Positions 1 to 13,312 of a DNA stretch of 64,000 bases are shown here, one piece after another. The notes below the pieces were generated by a model, which was given only the letters and a program-made list of their open reading frames with translations, had not been told where the DNA came from and searched no databases. The translations under genes and the position numbers were made by a program. Source of the stretch: Tillus elongatus (Eukaryota > Arthropoda > Insecta > Coleoptera > Cleridae). Position 1 is the stretch's first letter. The number at the start of each line of letters is the position of its first letter. The stretch spans positions 155,660,547 through 155,724,546 of the forward strand of contig OZ023265.1 of NCBI GenBank assembly GCA_964006375.1, read 5' to 3'.

Positions 1-647
1 GGACTCATTAAACAATCTGCAATCAAGCTTCGACACAAATTGTTAGTAAACCAGAATATTTATTACCAAGTATTAGAAAACAGGTCATCGCTTTAATGAT
101 TATTACATAATAACATTTATTTTTATAAGATTAAGTCAACTGTTAAGAAGAGTAGATAAATTATGTATTTAATTTACATCTTAGATGATCATTTTTAGCA
201 ATATTCATTATGTAATAACTTAGGAACGGGTTTATGTAGTTATGTTAGTTACTTTCAAATTCAAGCGCAACACACTTTTTGTCAGGAAAACTAATTATAG
301 TCATACATTGCGAGTTTGTATCTTGGTATAAATTCACTTAAGTAAATACAGCTTTTTTTTCTAAAATGCCGGTACACGTCGATTGGTATTTTCAGTTGTG
401 GTCTTCAAAAAATATATATGATGCAGAGTAATCCAAATTTAAAGTATGACCTCAGTGATTTAAAAAAAAATGGATATCCTAGTTTTTTGTTCACTCTTTC
501 CACAATACATGTCAAGTTACACAAAGTGAGAAAATTTTAAACTTTTATCTCTTGCCTTTAGATACATTTTATTATTTTAAGAACAAAATTCTAAATACAC
601 TTTATCCAAATACGTTTTCTTCTTTTTTATCGTATCTTCTCTTTTAG
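1..647. other. AT-rich stretch, no gene recognised
   Basis: No coding region is supported. Around 370-560 the sequence weakly resembles the M3 terminal repeat (an ACACGTCGAT-type motif followed by a T/A-rich stretch), so a decayed mariner end is possible but unproven. Confidence 0.35.
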
Positions 648-796
648 GTAATTTTTATTTTAAAACAAATCACTAATAGAGAGGTCTCGATGGTGAGACT
701 TTTAAAAATTGTTTTAAATGAGCGCGAACTAGGACCCTAAAAGTCATATCCGGGGTCGGCCAGTTTCAATTTTTATATGTTTATATAATATAAACA
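648..796 (+). mobile_element. TAH element, hairpin-end fragment
   Basis: The stretch carries the TAH landmarks in order: a decayed ATTTTT/AAATCACTAA end, a GAGAGGTCTCGATGG block, a GAGCGCGAACTAGGACCC block and a CATATCCGGGGTC block, then TTTATATGTTTATATA where other copies begin their (TA)n tract. M1 starts at exactly that point, so M1 probably entered the tract. Confidence 0.7.
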
Positions 797-3193
797 TTCC
801 GGTTAGACCGGAAGTAGCCATCAACTTTGCTAATTTAAATAGAATGCCCTATTTTTTATTGCATATTCGAATCCTTCATTATATTTTGTGAGGATTTATA
901 TTAGGCTTTCCTATACCTATCTTCAACTTTTTCATAGATAATGTGATTTTTGTACGTTTTGCGGAACTTCTATGCTCATATATAACACTTTGTATTTCAC
1001 ATGCATTTAAAGATAAAAGGCTGGAATTTAGAATACTATAACTTCTAGGATCAGGCCTTTATATTATCTACCTAAAATTTACCTTTATCATGCAGAGTGT
1101 TTTAAATTTAAAGACCAACTTACACATATTCAATGTTGCAAAAGTCATTTTTTTCAAACGGTGCACCTGTATATTATTAAAAATTCGAGTTCTAAATTGA
1201 ATTCTACACCGGTTTCATATAAGTTTTCCTATACCTATCTCTTACGAGTAACTTGCTACTAGAGTTTTTAGGTAACAAACTCCTTTTTTAGAGAATATAC
1301 ATTACGCTGCACAATAAAGGCAGCGGTGGCTGTCAGAAAACAGAATTTTGACAACACATGAATTCTAAACCGTCATTTATATTTAAAAGTTATTCTGAGT
1401 GTGTTTGTATTACTCACGTTATATAAATAATAAGTCAATAAAAATGCAGAATAGTGGAGAGTACTCTAATATGAATATTTTAAATTTATTTTATATTCAT
1501 GGGAAATGCAATCGGATTGTAAACAGAACATGCAGGATGTTTAACGAGAGGTATCCCACTCTATCGGCAATGACTAGAGGAAAATTAGCAAGGATAGAGG
1601 AACGATTTAAATTGACTGGACATGTCAAAACTACACGACATGATCCAAAGCCAGTAACTGAAAATCAAGACAATGAGATAAACGTTTTGGATTATTTTCA
1701 AGTTTACCCGCGTAGCTCTATTCCTTCAGCTACTCAAGCTTTGGGAATATCAAGTTTATCTGTGCATAAAATATTGAAATCTCATAAAATGCACCCATAT
1801 TCAGAAATAGTACTACAAGGACTTTGACCTGGTGACCATTTAAAAAGAGTGGTATTCTGCGAACACATGTTTCTGAATATTCAACAAGTTGGGAATTTTC
1901 TCTCTAAAATTATCTGGACCGACCAATCGAAATTTAGAAGGGAAAGAATTGTCAATAGGAGAAATAATCATTTTTGGGCAAGTGAAAACCCTAATATATT
2001 TAGAGAAGGACGTTTTCAAACAAATGTTAGTTTTAATGTTCTTTGCATTATTATGGACAATAAGGTCTCTTATGAAATTTACGAAGAAAATTTAAACGGT
2101 GAAAGGTATTTGGAACTATTAAGGGGATCTGTCCGAAATTTTCTGGCAAGGCTACCATTTAATATAAGGCAAAGCTGCTGGTATCAGCTAGACCGCGCGC
2201 CTGCCCACTGCACTGGTGAAGTTTACTGGCACTTAATGCAATTGTTTGAAGACAGATGGATTGGGCCCAACGGTCCTTGAAGATGGCCTCCCCGCTCTCC
2301 TGAGTTAACGCCTGCCGATTTTTATCTCTGGGAGCGTATAAAATAGTCAAGTGTGTGACACAACAGTGCAAAGTAGAGAAGATCTTTTAAATCGTGTAAT
2401 TAAAGCTTTTAGAGATTTGGATACAAATGAAATCAAAAGAGCTACTACGAATGAGATGAGCTGTAGAATTTTGTAGTGCTTTGACCAAGAGGGTGGTCAC
2501 ATAGAACATTTATAGTGATCGCAGCATTTAAATTTGAATTAACTTTTTTTTTTGTTTTTGTTCAGTTTTTTGTTTATTGGTAATATTTGTTTTTAATTTT
2601 TTCTAAATAATTACATTAAATATTTTTATGAAATCATATCACTTTTGTTATCTGACTGAAAATCACAGCTGCATTTGTTGTGCAGTCTAACGTGTACTCT
2701 TTAGAAGAGGAGGTTGTTACCTAAATATGCTAATAGCAAGCAACATATTGAAGATAGGTATAGAAAAGCTTATATCAAACCGGTGAAGAATTAAATTTAG
2801 AACTCGATTTTTTAATAATATACAGGGTGTTCTATTTGAAAAAAATACTTTTGCCACGTTGAATATGTCTAAGTTAGTAACTAAATTTAGAATACTCTGT
2901 ATGACACAGGTAAACTTAAGGTACATAATATGAAAGCTCCCTCCCACCATTTACGAAATTCTAAATTCGAGCCTTTTACCTTAAAAACATGTGAAATACA
3001 AACTATTATAGATAAGGTTGCAAAATCATCAAAATACAAAGAAATCACAATATCTTTGGAACAGTTGAAGATAGGGATATGAAAGCCCAATATAAATCAC
3101 AAAATATTATGAAGAATTCGAATGTGCAATAAAAAATATGGCATTCTATTTAAATTAGCAAAGTTGATGACTACTTCCGGCCTAACCGGAAGT
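797..3193 (+). mobile_element. M1: decayed Tc1/mariner element with long TIRs
   Basis: Inverted repeats of roughly 550 bp (797 to about 1350, and about 2645 to 3193) flank a broken transposase. Both ends begin with a CCGG-N5-CCGG palindrome followed by GGAAGTAG and a TCAACTTTGCTAATTT block. The arms also share the CCTATACCTATC and CCTGTATATTATTA motifs seen in the M3 arms. The left end abuts the TTTATATGTTTATATA of a TAH copy. Visible arm divergence together with the broken transposase points to an old insertion. Confidence 0.8.
1444..2515 (+). pseudogene. M1 transposase pseudogene (DD41D Tc1/mariner type)
   Basis: This would have cut and pasted M1 by binding its TIRs and using a three-aspartate RNase H-fold active site. 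The reading frame starts at the ATG at 1444 (MQNSGEYSN). An N-terminal helix-turn-helix region runs to about residue 120. The catalytic motifs follow: IIWTDQSKF for the first D, YQLDRAPAH for the second, and RSPELTPADFYLW for the third, with 41 residues between the second and third D. It is broken by a TGA at 1825, a TGA at 2278, a TAG at 2344 and a frameshift near 2350. The tail GGHIEHL ends at the TAG at 2513. Other changes are visible, such as RAPAH where GAPAH is usual. The family call is secure; the protein is not functional. Confidence 0.85.
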
Positions 3194-3315
3194 GATGCGA
3201 CCTTGAAAATATTTTTAGAATAAAAGACAATTACGAATTGTGACCGCTGCCAAAATTTCAAAATTTAGGATCTCAGAGAACTTAATAAACTTCTAATGCA
3301 CGGCTATCGTGAAAA

Positions 3316-3505
<190 letters not shown>

Positions 3506-4436
3506 TAACAATCAAAAATTGAGCAGACATCCCCTTTGCCCCCACGAACCTCTCAAATATGGTTGTGTATGATTTACTACAGAAAAATCAAAGTAGATTA
3601 TGAAAACAAGGTAAACAAAATCATAAAAATTAAGTAAAGATGAATTTCTACCTAGAAACCTCCAAGCAATCTTAAACTCTTCCATAACCATATTATAATA
3701 TAATTAAAAACCCATATATTTGGTCGTTATAATTAATAATGCGGTTGTGACATTTAAGTACCTGGTATGTGACTTTTATCACCTAGAATATTTTCAGAAT
3801 TACCAACTGCCAAGGATGTAAATAACCAATGTCTGATTTATCATCAAAAACACATGCACACAGAGAAAACTGCAAGGTGATCAACTTTCACAATATCACG
3901 TGCTGGAGCAACAATTTCTATATCGTCGAGTAAGCCATGACAATATAATATCAAGTATTTTAAAGCACCTGAGTGATTGGATATATTCAGGAACCATTGA
4001 CAGCTGACGATTTAATTATTTGTTACAAAAATTTGACAAATGCAAATCACCTTCAACTAAAGTAAAGTGATTTGTTTGTGTTGCAAACGAATATGATATT
4101 CTAATTGTTTAAACAAGTGCTTGCTAAATTAAAATTCAATAAGCACAATAATTTATTCTAACTTAACAGGTGAAACAACATTGTATTAAGGAAATTAACT
4201 GTTCTAACAACTATTAAAACAACGTATAAAAATATTTGGTACGAATTACAAATAGTTTTGAGCAACTAGCTTAAATGCTTACACCGTAATTAAAATGTTA
4301 GTTGATGGGCTAACAGTTTACGCCTCATTTTTCTTACAGGAAAAATGAGTTCCAACTTTAATACTTCAGGTAATTTTCGTAGAATTTTTTGTCCTTTGTC
4401 ATATTTTGACAAAGGCTTTACACTTAAAAAAAGTTC
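3506..4436. other. AT-rich stretch, one possible micro-exon
   Basis: No repeat family is recognised. The only structured signal is the splice-flanked ATG segment listed separately at 4340-4369. Confidence 0.4.
4340..4369 (+). other. Candidate 30-nt start-codon exon (speculative)
   Basis: A pyrimidine-rich TTTTTCTTACAG acceptor ends at 4339. The next 30 nt contain ATG at 4345, which would begin MSSNFNTS. They are followed by GTAATT at 4370, a possible splice donor. Acceptor, start codon and donor in this spacing could be a short host first coding exon, but no partner exon is visible and such combinations also arise by chance. Confidence 0.2.
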
Positions 4437-4883
4437 GGGACGCAGCAAGTGCGTTATGGTAGTAAATTTTTATTAAATGCTTCAAATTTGAATAATTCAA
4501 TTTTCTATAAACTTAGAAAGTTCATTTTTGGTGTGTAGTAAGGTCTTTTACAGTGCAACATATTTGCCAAATTTCATTAAAATAAGTTTGTAATTTTCGG
4601 AGAAAAGCTTTTTTTTTCAAAAAAAAACTATAAATTTGAATAACTCAATTTTTTATAAACTTAGAAAATTGAATTTTGATGCGTAAAAAGGTCTTTCAAA
4701 TTGAATCAAAATAACTTTGTAATTTTCGGAAAAAAAACATTTTTTCGAAAGAAAACTCAAAAGTTTCCCGGAAAACATTGTCGGATTCTTCTGGATAACT
4801 AACTCATCCAAGCCATTAATAAAAGAAAGATACTTGCCAAGTTTCATCAAAATAGGTTAATTATTTTTTGAGTTATCGGTTGG

Positions 4884-4977
<94 letters not shown>

Positions 4978-5105
4978 AAATTGAAACTGACCCCGGATGT
5001 GGGTTCTAGGGGTTCTAGTTCGCGCTCATTTGAAATTTTTTTTTGCAAAGTCTCACCATCGATACCTCTCTAATAGTGAATTTTTTTACACAAAATTCAC
5101 TAAAA
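4437..5105 (-). mobile_element. TAH element, near full length, short form
   Basis: Both ends are present. At 4437 is GGGACGCAGCAAGTGCG, the GC-containing hairpin tip read on this strand. Near 5074-5105 is the AGTGAATTTTT...AAAATTCACT hairpin end. A (TA)n tract (4893-4970) lies between the conserved GAGTTATCGGTTGGATACAT and TTGAAACTGACCCCGGAT blocks. No protein-coding capacity is seen; the run of Ile-Tyr codons is only the TA tract. Confidence 0.8.
4893..4970. repeat. (TA)n tract inside a TAH copy
   Basis: About 78 bp of TA dinucleotides at the fixed internal position of the TAH family. Confidence 0.97.
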
Positions 5106-5240
5106 AGTCTTCTAATGAGTTACGACCCCTGGCGCCAATTTCTAAGCGGGTTTAGGTCTTTATATAGATAGATAGATATATACATTTATTTTTCATGAGC
5201 TGATACAAGTTTCAGATGAATACGTCAAGAAAAAGAAAGT

Positions 5241-5578
5241 TCGCGACGCAGCAAGTGCGTTATGGTAGCGAATTTTCATTAAACGCTTCAAATTTTAATA
5301 ACTCAATTTTCGATAAACCTAGAAAGGAGAGTTTTGGTACGTAGTAAGGTCTTTCATAGGGTAACACATTCACCAAATTTCATTAAAATACCTTTGCAAT
5401 TTTAGGAGATAAAACTTTTTTTCGAAAGTAAACTAAAAATTTTCCCGGAAAACCTTGTCTGATTTTCCTGGATAACAAACTCATCCAAGCCATTAATAAA
5501 AGAAGAAACATTATTGCTGAGTTTTCTCAAAATCAGTTAATAACTTTTTAGTTATCGTGCGAATCCCTACACACACAC

Positions 5579-5579
<1 letters not shown>
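5241..5579 (-). mobile_element. TAH element, GC-hairpin half
   Basis: It starts with GACGCAGCAAGTGCG at 5245 and runs through the usual body to GTTATCGTGCGAATCC and a short (CA) stretch, then enters a (TA)n tract. The hairpin-end half is missing. M2a begins at the far edge of that tract, so M2a probably inserted into this copy's TA core. Confidence 0.75.

Positions 5580-5663
<84 letters not shown>
5580..5663. repeat. (TA)n tract between TAH half and M2a
   Basis: About 84 bp of TA dinucleotides, ending precisely at the CAGTGTG terminus of M2a. Confidence 0.97.
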
Positions 5664-5666
<3 letters not shown>

Positions 5667-7260
5667 TGTGTCCCAAACTGGATGGGAATATATTGCTATC
5701 TTCGTTATTATTAGATATAAGGAGATGGTTAATTAGCAATGTTTTGTAGAATTTCGTGCTCGTTCTAAATATGACTTGTATTTTGCCCTGCCTCTTTTCG
5801 CTTTTGAGTTTTTTTGAAAAAAAACAAAATTTGTCGATTTCTTTTTCTTCAATATCTAAGTAGGCGTTGATCTGACATGTCTAAGACTTGCACGTTATCA
5901 GGACACTTTTTACAGAGTAATTTTTTTGTGCTATTCTCAACTTTGGAATGTCATTTGTTTTTGAGCTACAGGTATCAACGTTTGTTTTTATTATGGCAAC
6001 CATATTGGATTTTTTGCTCATGTGATAGCCTGTGAAAAGAGCTTTCCAATGATGTACAACATGCTTGAAAAATCTTGTAATTGCACTGACAATTTTGAGA
6101 AAAACCGTTTTGAGGATAGTAGGCTATAAAATCCAATACCAGAAAACAAATGACAAAAAAAAGTGTTCAAAAAGCAGTAGCTCATGGAGTCTAACAGTAG
6201 ACTTCTACTTTTAACATAATTTTCCGTAATGATTCACGATTAAAAAAAATAGGAACTTTGAGCACACCAATGAATCGGCCAATTATTACAAATGATATTT
6301 TACATTACATTATCCCAAAAATTGTTATAATTTAATTGAACAGGTAAACCTAGTAAATAACAAAATTTACTAACAGAACTCAATAAAATGCAGATTAATG
6401 ATTTACGAAGACTCCTTTGAAATTTTTTTGATTTTCAAACGTAAGTCAACTAAAAAACAATAAAAGAAAGGTTGCTATGGATATAACACTATCGCGACAA
6501 TTATGAATACTGTCATTCTCAATTATCTGAACAATTTGAGGTGTATTTAACACGTTGCTTAAAATTTTGTACTAAATGGTTTGTTTCCTGTTTATTTTGA
6601 ATATTATTCAACAATATGTTCAGTAATGGAGAATATTTTGACATGTTGGAATGTTATATTCGTTCTAACCGAAATACTGAGGCAGCTGCAAATTCATATC
6701 TAAACAACTACTCAGAAAGACGACAATCAAACACCAAAATATTTCGCAGGATAGTGACCAATCTATTAAACGACGGTGGCTTCCACGCTAAGAAACTACC
6801 AATGCCTAGAAATGAAGAAAGAAATAATGCCGTCTTACAGGTTTCAAACGAAAACCTTCCGCAATCTGTTCGGTTTTATAGTGAACATATTGACGTTCCA
6901 AAAAGTATGGTACACCGTGTATTAAAACAAAGTTATTACCATCTGTACAAACCTACAATCATACAAGGCTCAAATGTTGACGATTACCCTAAGAGATTTT
7001 AATTCTGCAGATGGTGTCAAGGACAATGTCAGCAAGATGAAAATTTTCATTTGAAAATAATACGGACTCATGAATCCAGATTTACAAATTGTGGTGTGTA
7101 TAATCACCATAGTAGGCATTACTGGGAAAATGAAAATCCCCATCTAAAGGAAGAAAGACGATTGCAAGACAGATTTGGTATTAATGTTTGGTGCGGCTTA
7201 TTAGGTAAAAACCTGCTATTTTTATTTGTAGATTAGACAGTTAATTTAAAAAAGATTTAG
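5664..7260 (+). mobile_element. M2a: 3'-truncated DD41D mariner-type element
   Basis: The left terminus CAGTGTGTCCCAAACTGG follows a TA tract. The first roughly 560 bp match the M2b TIR (for example GGCGTTGATCTGACATG and the CATATTGGATTTTTTGCTC region). Exon 1 of the transposase and part of its intron follow. The copy ends in the intron near 7252-7260, so exon 2 and the right TIR are absent. Confidence 0.85.
6616..7204 (+). pseudogene. M2a transposase exon 1, truncated pseudogene
   Basis: This is the N-terminal part of a DD41D Tc1/mariner transposase, starting at ATG 6616 (MFSNGEYFDMLECYIRS). The helix-turn-helix portion includes RRIVTNLLNDGG and VPKSMVHRVLKQS. A TAA at 7000 interrupts the frame. 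The first catalytic region is altered: IIRTHESRF appears where other members read IIWTDES-like, so the first aspartate is lost. The exon stops at TTATTAG (7204) before GTAAAA, the same donor as in M2b. The remainder, including the second and third catalytic aspartates, is missing. M2b is about 85-90% similar by eye. Confidence 0.85.
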
Positions 7261-8040
7261 AAAATAGTTTCGGGACAAACAATTTCATTTCTTAAATATA
7301 TAACGTATTAGCCTTAGTAAATATGATAATAAATAAATTAGAAATTGTCAAAATTTTGTTATTTTTAAGGAGCAACTGACAAGGTTCTCACAACTCAAGG
7401 TTAAAAGTGCGCATAATGCGTTTTTGATTTAGGATTACCCTAGCTGCATCTGCCTCTTGACCTCACGACACAACATTATAATTAACACTTGCATGACCAA
7501 GAGCGTAATACGTTGTCAACAGGCCATCTAAATGAAGGTACGCTTTTAAAGTCTTTAGAATGTAATGATATTTGATCGGCCTCGAGCAGACTGCATAATG
7601 TATCAGCATTACCAGACCAGGAGAAAACTCTGTCAATTATTATTTCCAGGAGTGGTGGAGACAACAGAGGTTAATAAGGTGTTCAAACATAACTCAAAAA
7701 GTAATAAAGGATTTGAGTTAAACTTGGCTTTTGTGTTCCTTTTGTAAATATCTTGGATAAGTTCGTATACAGTGCGAATTTGAAACTTTCAATAAATTCA
7801 GTTAATGAAATACAGCTTATTTAGAAAGAAATGCTTGGTCCCGCCGATTAGTAATAAAGTTGAGGCCTTTGTCTCAAATTTGAGATAACACGTAATCGAT
7901 AATTTTTATAAGTGGAATCTCGAGTTTTTTGTTGACTATTTTTAAAGCACATTTTCAGTTTTATAAAACCACTAAATTTCAAATTTGTATTCCTTGCCTT
8001 GCATATATAATATACTTTATTATTTGAACAATTATTGACA
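7261..8040. other. AT-rich stretch, no gene recognised
   Basis: No motif of a known protein or repeat family is visible on either strand between the truncated M2a and the M4 fragment. The open frames here are short and overlapping. Confidence 0.4.
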
Positions 8041-8610
8041 ATGTCGAAGGAAAGGTGCCACCATTTTGAAAAAGTGTCATCGAACTTTTTGGGTCGCGTT
8101 GTCACTCCCGACGTAACATGGATCCTTGATTGGAGTCCAAAGACTGAAGAGCAATCGAAATTGGGGGAAACATTCCGGCTCTCCTCGACCCAAAGAAATT
8201 CGTGTTCAAAGGTCACTGTAAAGGTTGTGGCTTCAGTTTTTAGGGACAAAGATGGCATAATTCTGCTAAGTTTTTTTGAACAAGGTTGAACTGTCCCGGA
8301 AGCATACTATGGTAAATTGCTAACCAAATTACGCAATAAATCTGTGAAGAAATGTCGCGGATAACTGCCAAAACATATGCTCTATTTGCACGACAACGCC
8401 CCTGCCCACAAGTTGTTGATTGCACTACAGACAGTTAATAAATTGTTTTAAATTTGTCAGCCACCCAAATATTCCCCGTATTTAGCACCACCTTCATTCC
8501 CAAAGCTCCAAAGAACATTTCATAAGTAAACGATTTTCGACAAATACCGAATTCATATGTGTTAGTAGTAGTTTGAAGGCCAAGATAAAACACACCTACT
8601 TGATATTAAA
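8041..8610 (+). pseudogene. M4: mariner (DD34D) transposase fragment
   Basis: This is the catalytic half of a true mariner transposase, different from the M1-M3 group. Recognisable in order are RCHHFEKVSSNFLGRVVT, a first D in VTPDVTWILDWSP (usually VTGDETW), FFEQG, a second D in LYLHDNAPAHK, and YSPYLAP where YSPDLAPSD is usual. The third catalytic D is therefore gone. Several frameshifts (about 8170-8230) and stops (8287, near 8360) break the frame. The N-terminal DNA-binding half and both TIRs are missing. The family call is firm; no function is expected. Confidence 0.75.
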
Positions 8611-9062
8611 AACATTTTATTGAAAATTCACTACCATAACGCACTTGCTGCGCAAAGACTTTTGTTGTTTATTTTTTTGGCAAAAACTGGATGAGTTGAC
8701 TAAAACAAAACCATCCAAGCAATTAATAAGGAAAAATACCTGCCATATTTATAATTTGACAGGTACATTCCCTTTGTAAATAATTTTTTTTTTCTGAAAA
8801 ACTTTTGTAACTTTAATGAAATTTGGAACACAATTTTTTTAAAGGCACTTGCACTACTTACATATTATATCTGAGACCAAATATTAATTTTTTAGCTCGA
8901 TATAAAATATATATTATTTCAAATAATCGTTAACTGGGACTCTAAAACCGATCTCCAAGATCCAGTTAAATTTAAAGACTTAGTTTTAATAATATATTTT
9001 ACTAATAGTGTACAATTCTTATGGAAATTCACTATTATAACCCACTTGCTGCGTCCCGACAT
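8611..9062 (+). mobile_element. TAH fragments, two GC-hairpin ends
   Basis: One terminus, CCATAACGCACTTGCTGCG, ends near 8660. A second, diverged one (CTATTATAACCCACTTGCTGCGTCC) ends near 9058. Between them lies TAH body sequence such as CATCCAAGCAATTAATAAGG, here in the opposite sense. Both are 5'-truncated, and the order suggests one TAH next to or inside another. Confidence 0.65.
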
Positions 9063-9114
9063 TTTTTATTTATAGTATACACACGCATGTTAAAATTTAT
9101 CGCTTTTCAGCGGC

Positions 9115-10345
<1,231 letters not shown>

Positions 10346-11205
10346 AATAAAAGCAATAATCAACCGTCCTTGGTTTATCTACACAACATTATTTCGTAGG
10401 GTAATCAGAATAATTAAAATTTTGTTGGTTTATTTATTGGTAGTAAAATAATCAATTTATTTGGATTCAGAAAAGGTATTTAGCAAATATTAAACATTTT
10501 GCAGACAACAGCTTGAATACCATAGGTTCAAGGTTTCACTGGACTCATTTGAACAATAGAAGAAAAGAAGCTTGCAACAAACCGGTTTTACTAACGATAA
10601 ATGTTATAGGTTTTACATAAATATACATAAAAATTGCTTGGATAGAATATTTTGGAATTTGTTTTAATCCTTGATTACAAATTACTATATATAGAAACAT
10701 ATTTAATTGTATGTTAATTTTACATAACTCTATTAGTCAATAAACTGTTACTTTATCGCTACAAGTTGATTATTCTTCAACATGCAAACAAGTTGTCAAG
10801 AAACGAACCCAAGTTTCAAGTTCCTACAAGGAATATAATTTTGGTAAACTCAGTGTAATCGGAATCCGAATCTGAGATCATGAATTGTTATAATTGAAAG
10901 TTTTTAAAATATTTTGGGGCGCCAAAATATTTTTCGTTAGTTATTAGCCATCTTCAAGTATCGGATAATAAAAAGAACAAATACTTAAGGCAAGAAAATA
11001 AAACCCAAATTTATACATCGCACTTGCTTAAAAAAGAAATCTTGTATCTTAAAATAAATATAAATAATAAATTAGTTAACTTTGAAATCCCTATTTGTTT
11101 CCTTTAGTTGTCCTACATAATATATTTTGGTTCTTGATTAGTAAACCCAAGAACACTTTTTATAAATGTCATATATTCCTGTCCAAAATAACCTTAAAAT
11201 TTGTT
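10346..11205. other. AT-rich stretch, no gene recognised
   Basis: No repeat family or coding motif is recognised. Confidence 0.4.
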
Positions 11206-11841
11206 ACATACAGACTTGGAGACTACTTCTCTGGCTTCACTGTTGGTTTTCGTTTTTGTAGGTGAAGGACGTAGCCAGCGCGTAAGCTAACTGGAGCAAG
11301 TGGCCTTTATGAATTCTGGATGTTCTAGGATGTTCTTCAACGTTTCTGTGACTAGTTTAGCTGCTTGACAGCATGTACGAAATCATGACAACTACAAATA
11401 AAGATCTGTTGCTATGTTATGATATGATGTTTTGAACAAAAAATTTATCAAATTGAAAATAAAATGAAACACAGATGACAGATAAGGCTTTCAAATTGTC
11501 TACGTGATGTATGTCAATATTAAACATAAAAATAGAACTAGCCTATAATAACTATGATAACAGTTATAACAATAAAATAACTAAACAATAACAGTATAAA
11601 AGCAGTCTTTATATAACGAAATTATTGGCATACATCAACTCGTTATCTAATTCAATTTTGATCTGTCTGAGAATGCTGTCAAGCAGCGAAACTAGTCACA
11701 GAAACGTTGAAGAACATCCTAGAACATCCAGAATTCACAAGGGCCACTTGCTACAGTTAGCTTACGCGCTGGCTACGTCCTTCACCAACAAAAACAAAAA
11801 CCAACAATGAAGCCAGAGAAGTAGTCTCCAAGTCTGTATGT
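11206..11841. repeat. Long palindrome / fold-back element
   Basis: Two inverted arms of about 169 bp (11206-11374 and 11673-11841) are around 94% identical by eye and surround a spacer of about 298 bp. The outer ends read TACATACAGACTTGGAG. Both arms contain GGACGTAGCCAGCGCGTAAG. The short open frame at 11625-11810 lies on one arm and has no recognisable product. A fold-back or MITE-like DNA element is the simplest reading, but no target duplication is clear. Confidence 0.75.
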
Positions 11842-12202
11842 AGTATGGACAAGTTTCACCAAGTAAGGGCAACAACAATCAATGAATTAAAATTTGTTGT
11901 TAAAGCTTTTGGCAAAATATCTCTTCAGTGCATGATTTTTTGTAGTAAATGCTCTTAATTTTCACCAAGATATTGTGCCAGTTACTCCACATTTTATATT
12001 AATTATCTGGTACCCTGTTATGTGACATAACCGATTACATAGAAACAAACTATTTCACCAGATGCCCTAAAGCTAAAACAACTATAGACTCGTTTGGTTT
12101 ATATTTTTTAGCTGCTTGAAAAGCAATGGAAAAACGTTTATGACTATATCTGTACCTGTACATTTTATGAGGCTAGTTCAAAATTAAGCAAACAAAAAAA
12201 AA
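11842..12202. other. AT-rich stretch, no gene recognised
   Basis: Nothing recognised. Confidence 0.4.
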
Positions 12203-12908
12203 TCTCTGGACGCAGCAAGTGCGTTATGGTAGCGGATTTTCTTTAAAATATTTTTTATTGCAAATGTCTTTCTTTGATGAAAGCAGGCATCAAACTTGGT
12301 TGCCTATATAGTAGAAACAATGTACCATATTTCATCGAAATAACTTTATAGTTTGAAAATATATAAACATTTTTCAAAAGTCTGGATGCAGCAAGTGTGT
12401 TATGGAAGTGAATTTCCATAAAAATGTTTTTAATAGCAAATACGAGCAGGCATCAATCTGATTACCGGTATAACCTATGTAGTAGAAACAAAGTACTATA
12501 TTTTATCAAAATTACTTATGGTTTGAAAATATACAAAAAATTTCCGAAAATAAACTTAAATGTTGGTTTCCTAACCAACAAAGCTTATGTTAATAACAAA
12601 TTGAGTTATTGAAATTTGAAGGATTTAATGAAAATTCGGTAAATTTGCAGATTAGCTCCCGAACGCTTTTCAAAAAATTGTTTTCAGAAACATTACTAGG
12701 ACCCCACCTGAATGCACAAACCACAAGAAAATTTTCTGGTTCACACCCCCTAGGGTGTTACGGGACTAGGAGTGAATAGGGGTTCTGGGCGGGGTAGGTA
12801 GTAAAAAGGAGATATGAGCAGAAAAAGCGAAGGAAACTGCTTAAAAGCTGTCTATTTGAAGCCATATCCCCATTAAACCCCGCCTACGCGAGGGGGGAAG
12901 GAAAATGC

Positions 12909-12975
12909 CTACGACGAAGCAGACCCCCCCCGCTTCGACTTGCGGTAGGGTTGGGGGGTGGCTGCTTCGTCGTGG
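12909..12975. repeat. GC-rich perfect-stem hairpin
   Basis: ACGACGAAGCAG and its inverse CTGCTTCGTCGT form a 12-bp stem closing a C-run/G-run loop inside the GC-rich TAH variant. Confidence 0.7.
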
Positions 12976-13114
12976 TGATAAAGTTGTGGGGGTAAAATGG
13001 CGGGAGTTTAATTTTTTTAACCAGGATTGTAAGATAATGTTCGACAAATTAAATTTTACGTGTCCACAAAAACTATTTTTGCTGAATAATGAATTTTATT
13101 CCACAGTGTGTTTT

Positions 13115-13118
<4 letters not shown>

Positions 13119-13178
<60 letters not shown>
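13119..13178. repeat. (TA)n tract inside a TAH copy
   Basis: About 60 bp of TA dinucleotides. Confidence 0.97.
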
Positions 13179-13181
<3 letters not shown>

Positions 13182-13312
13182 TGAAACTGATCCCGGATAT
13201 GGGTTCTAGGGGTCCTAGTTGGCGCTTGCTTGAAATTTTATTTGGAAAGTCTCACCATTGATGCCTCAATATTAGTGATTCTTTTTTTAATAAAAATTAA
13301 CTTAAAACTGTA

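Larger units (their letters stand above)
12203..13312 (-). mobile_element. TAH element, variant with GC-rich insert
   Basis: GC-hairpin tips occur twice in tandem (12206 and 12383), followed by TAH body, a GC-rich segment (12690-13000), a TA tract, the GGTTCTAGGGGTCCTAGTT block and the hairpin end near 13280-13312. The GC-rich segment matches part of the 34.9-35.3 kb copy (TAGGACCCCACCTG...CACAAACCACA). Open frames here read through the TA tract and are not genes. Confidence 0.7.

Noticed and set aside
8035..8289. 84-codon frame as an independent host gene
   Set aside because: Its first half is mariner transposase and the second half is a frameshifted continuation of it.
11625..11810. 61-codon frame in the palindrome
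   Set aside because: Lies on one arm; the mirror arm gives nothing comparable and no family is recognised.
12905..13261. 118-codon open frame reading through a GC-rich hairpin and a TA tract
   Set aside because: It spans repeat junctions of a TAH copy, overlaps an equally long frame on the other strand and has no recognisable motif.
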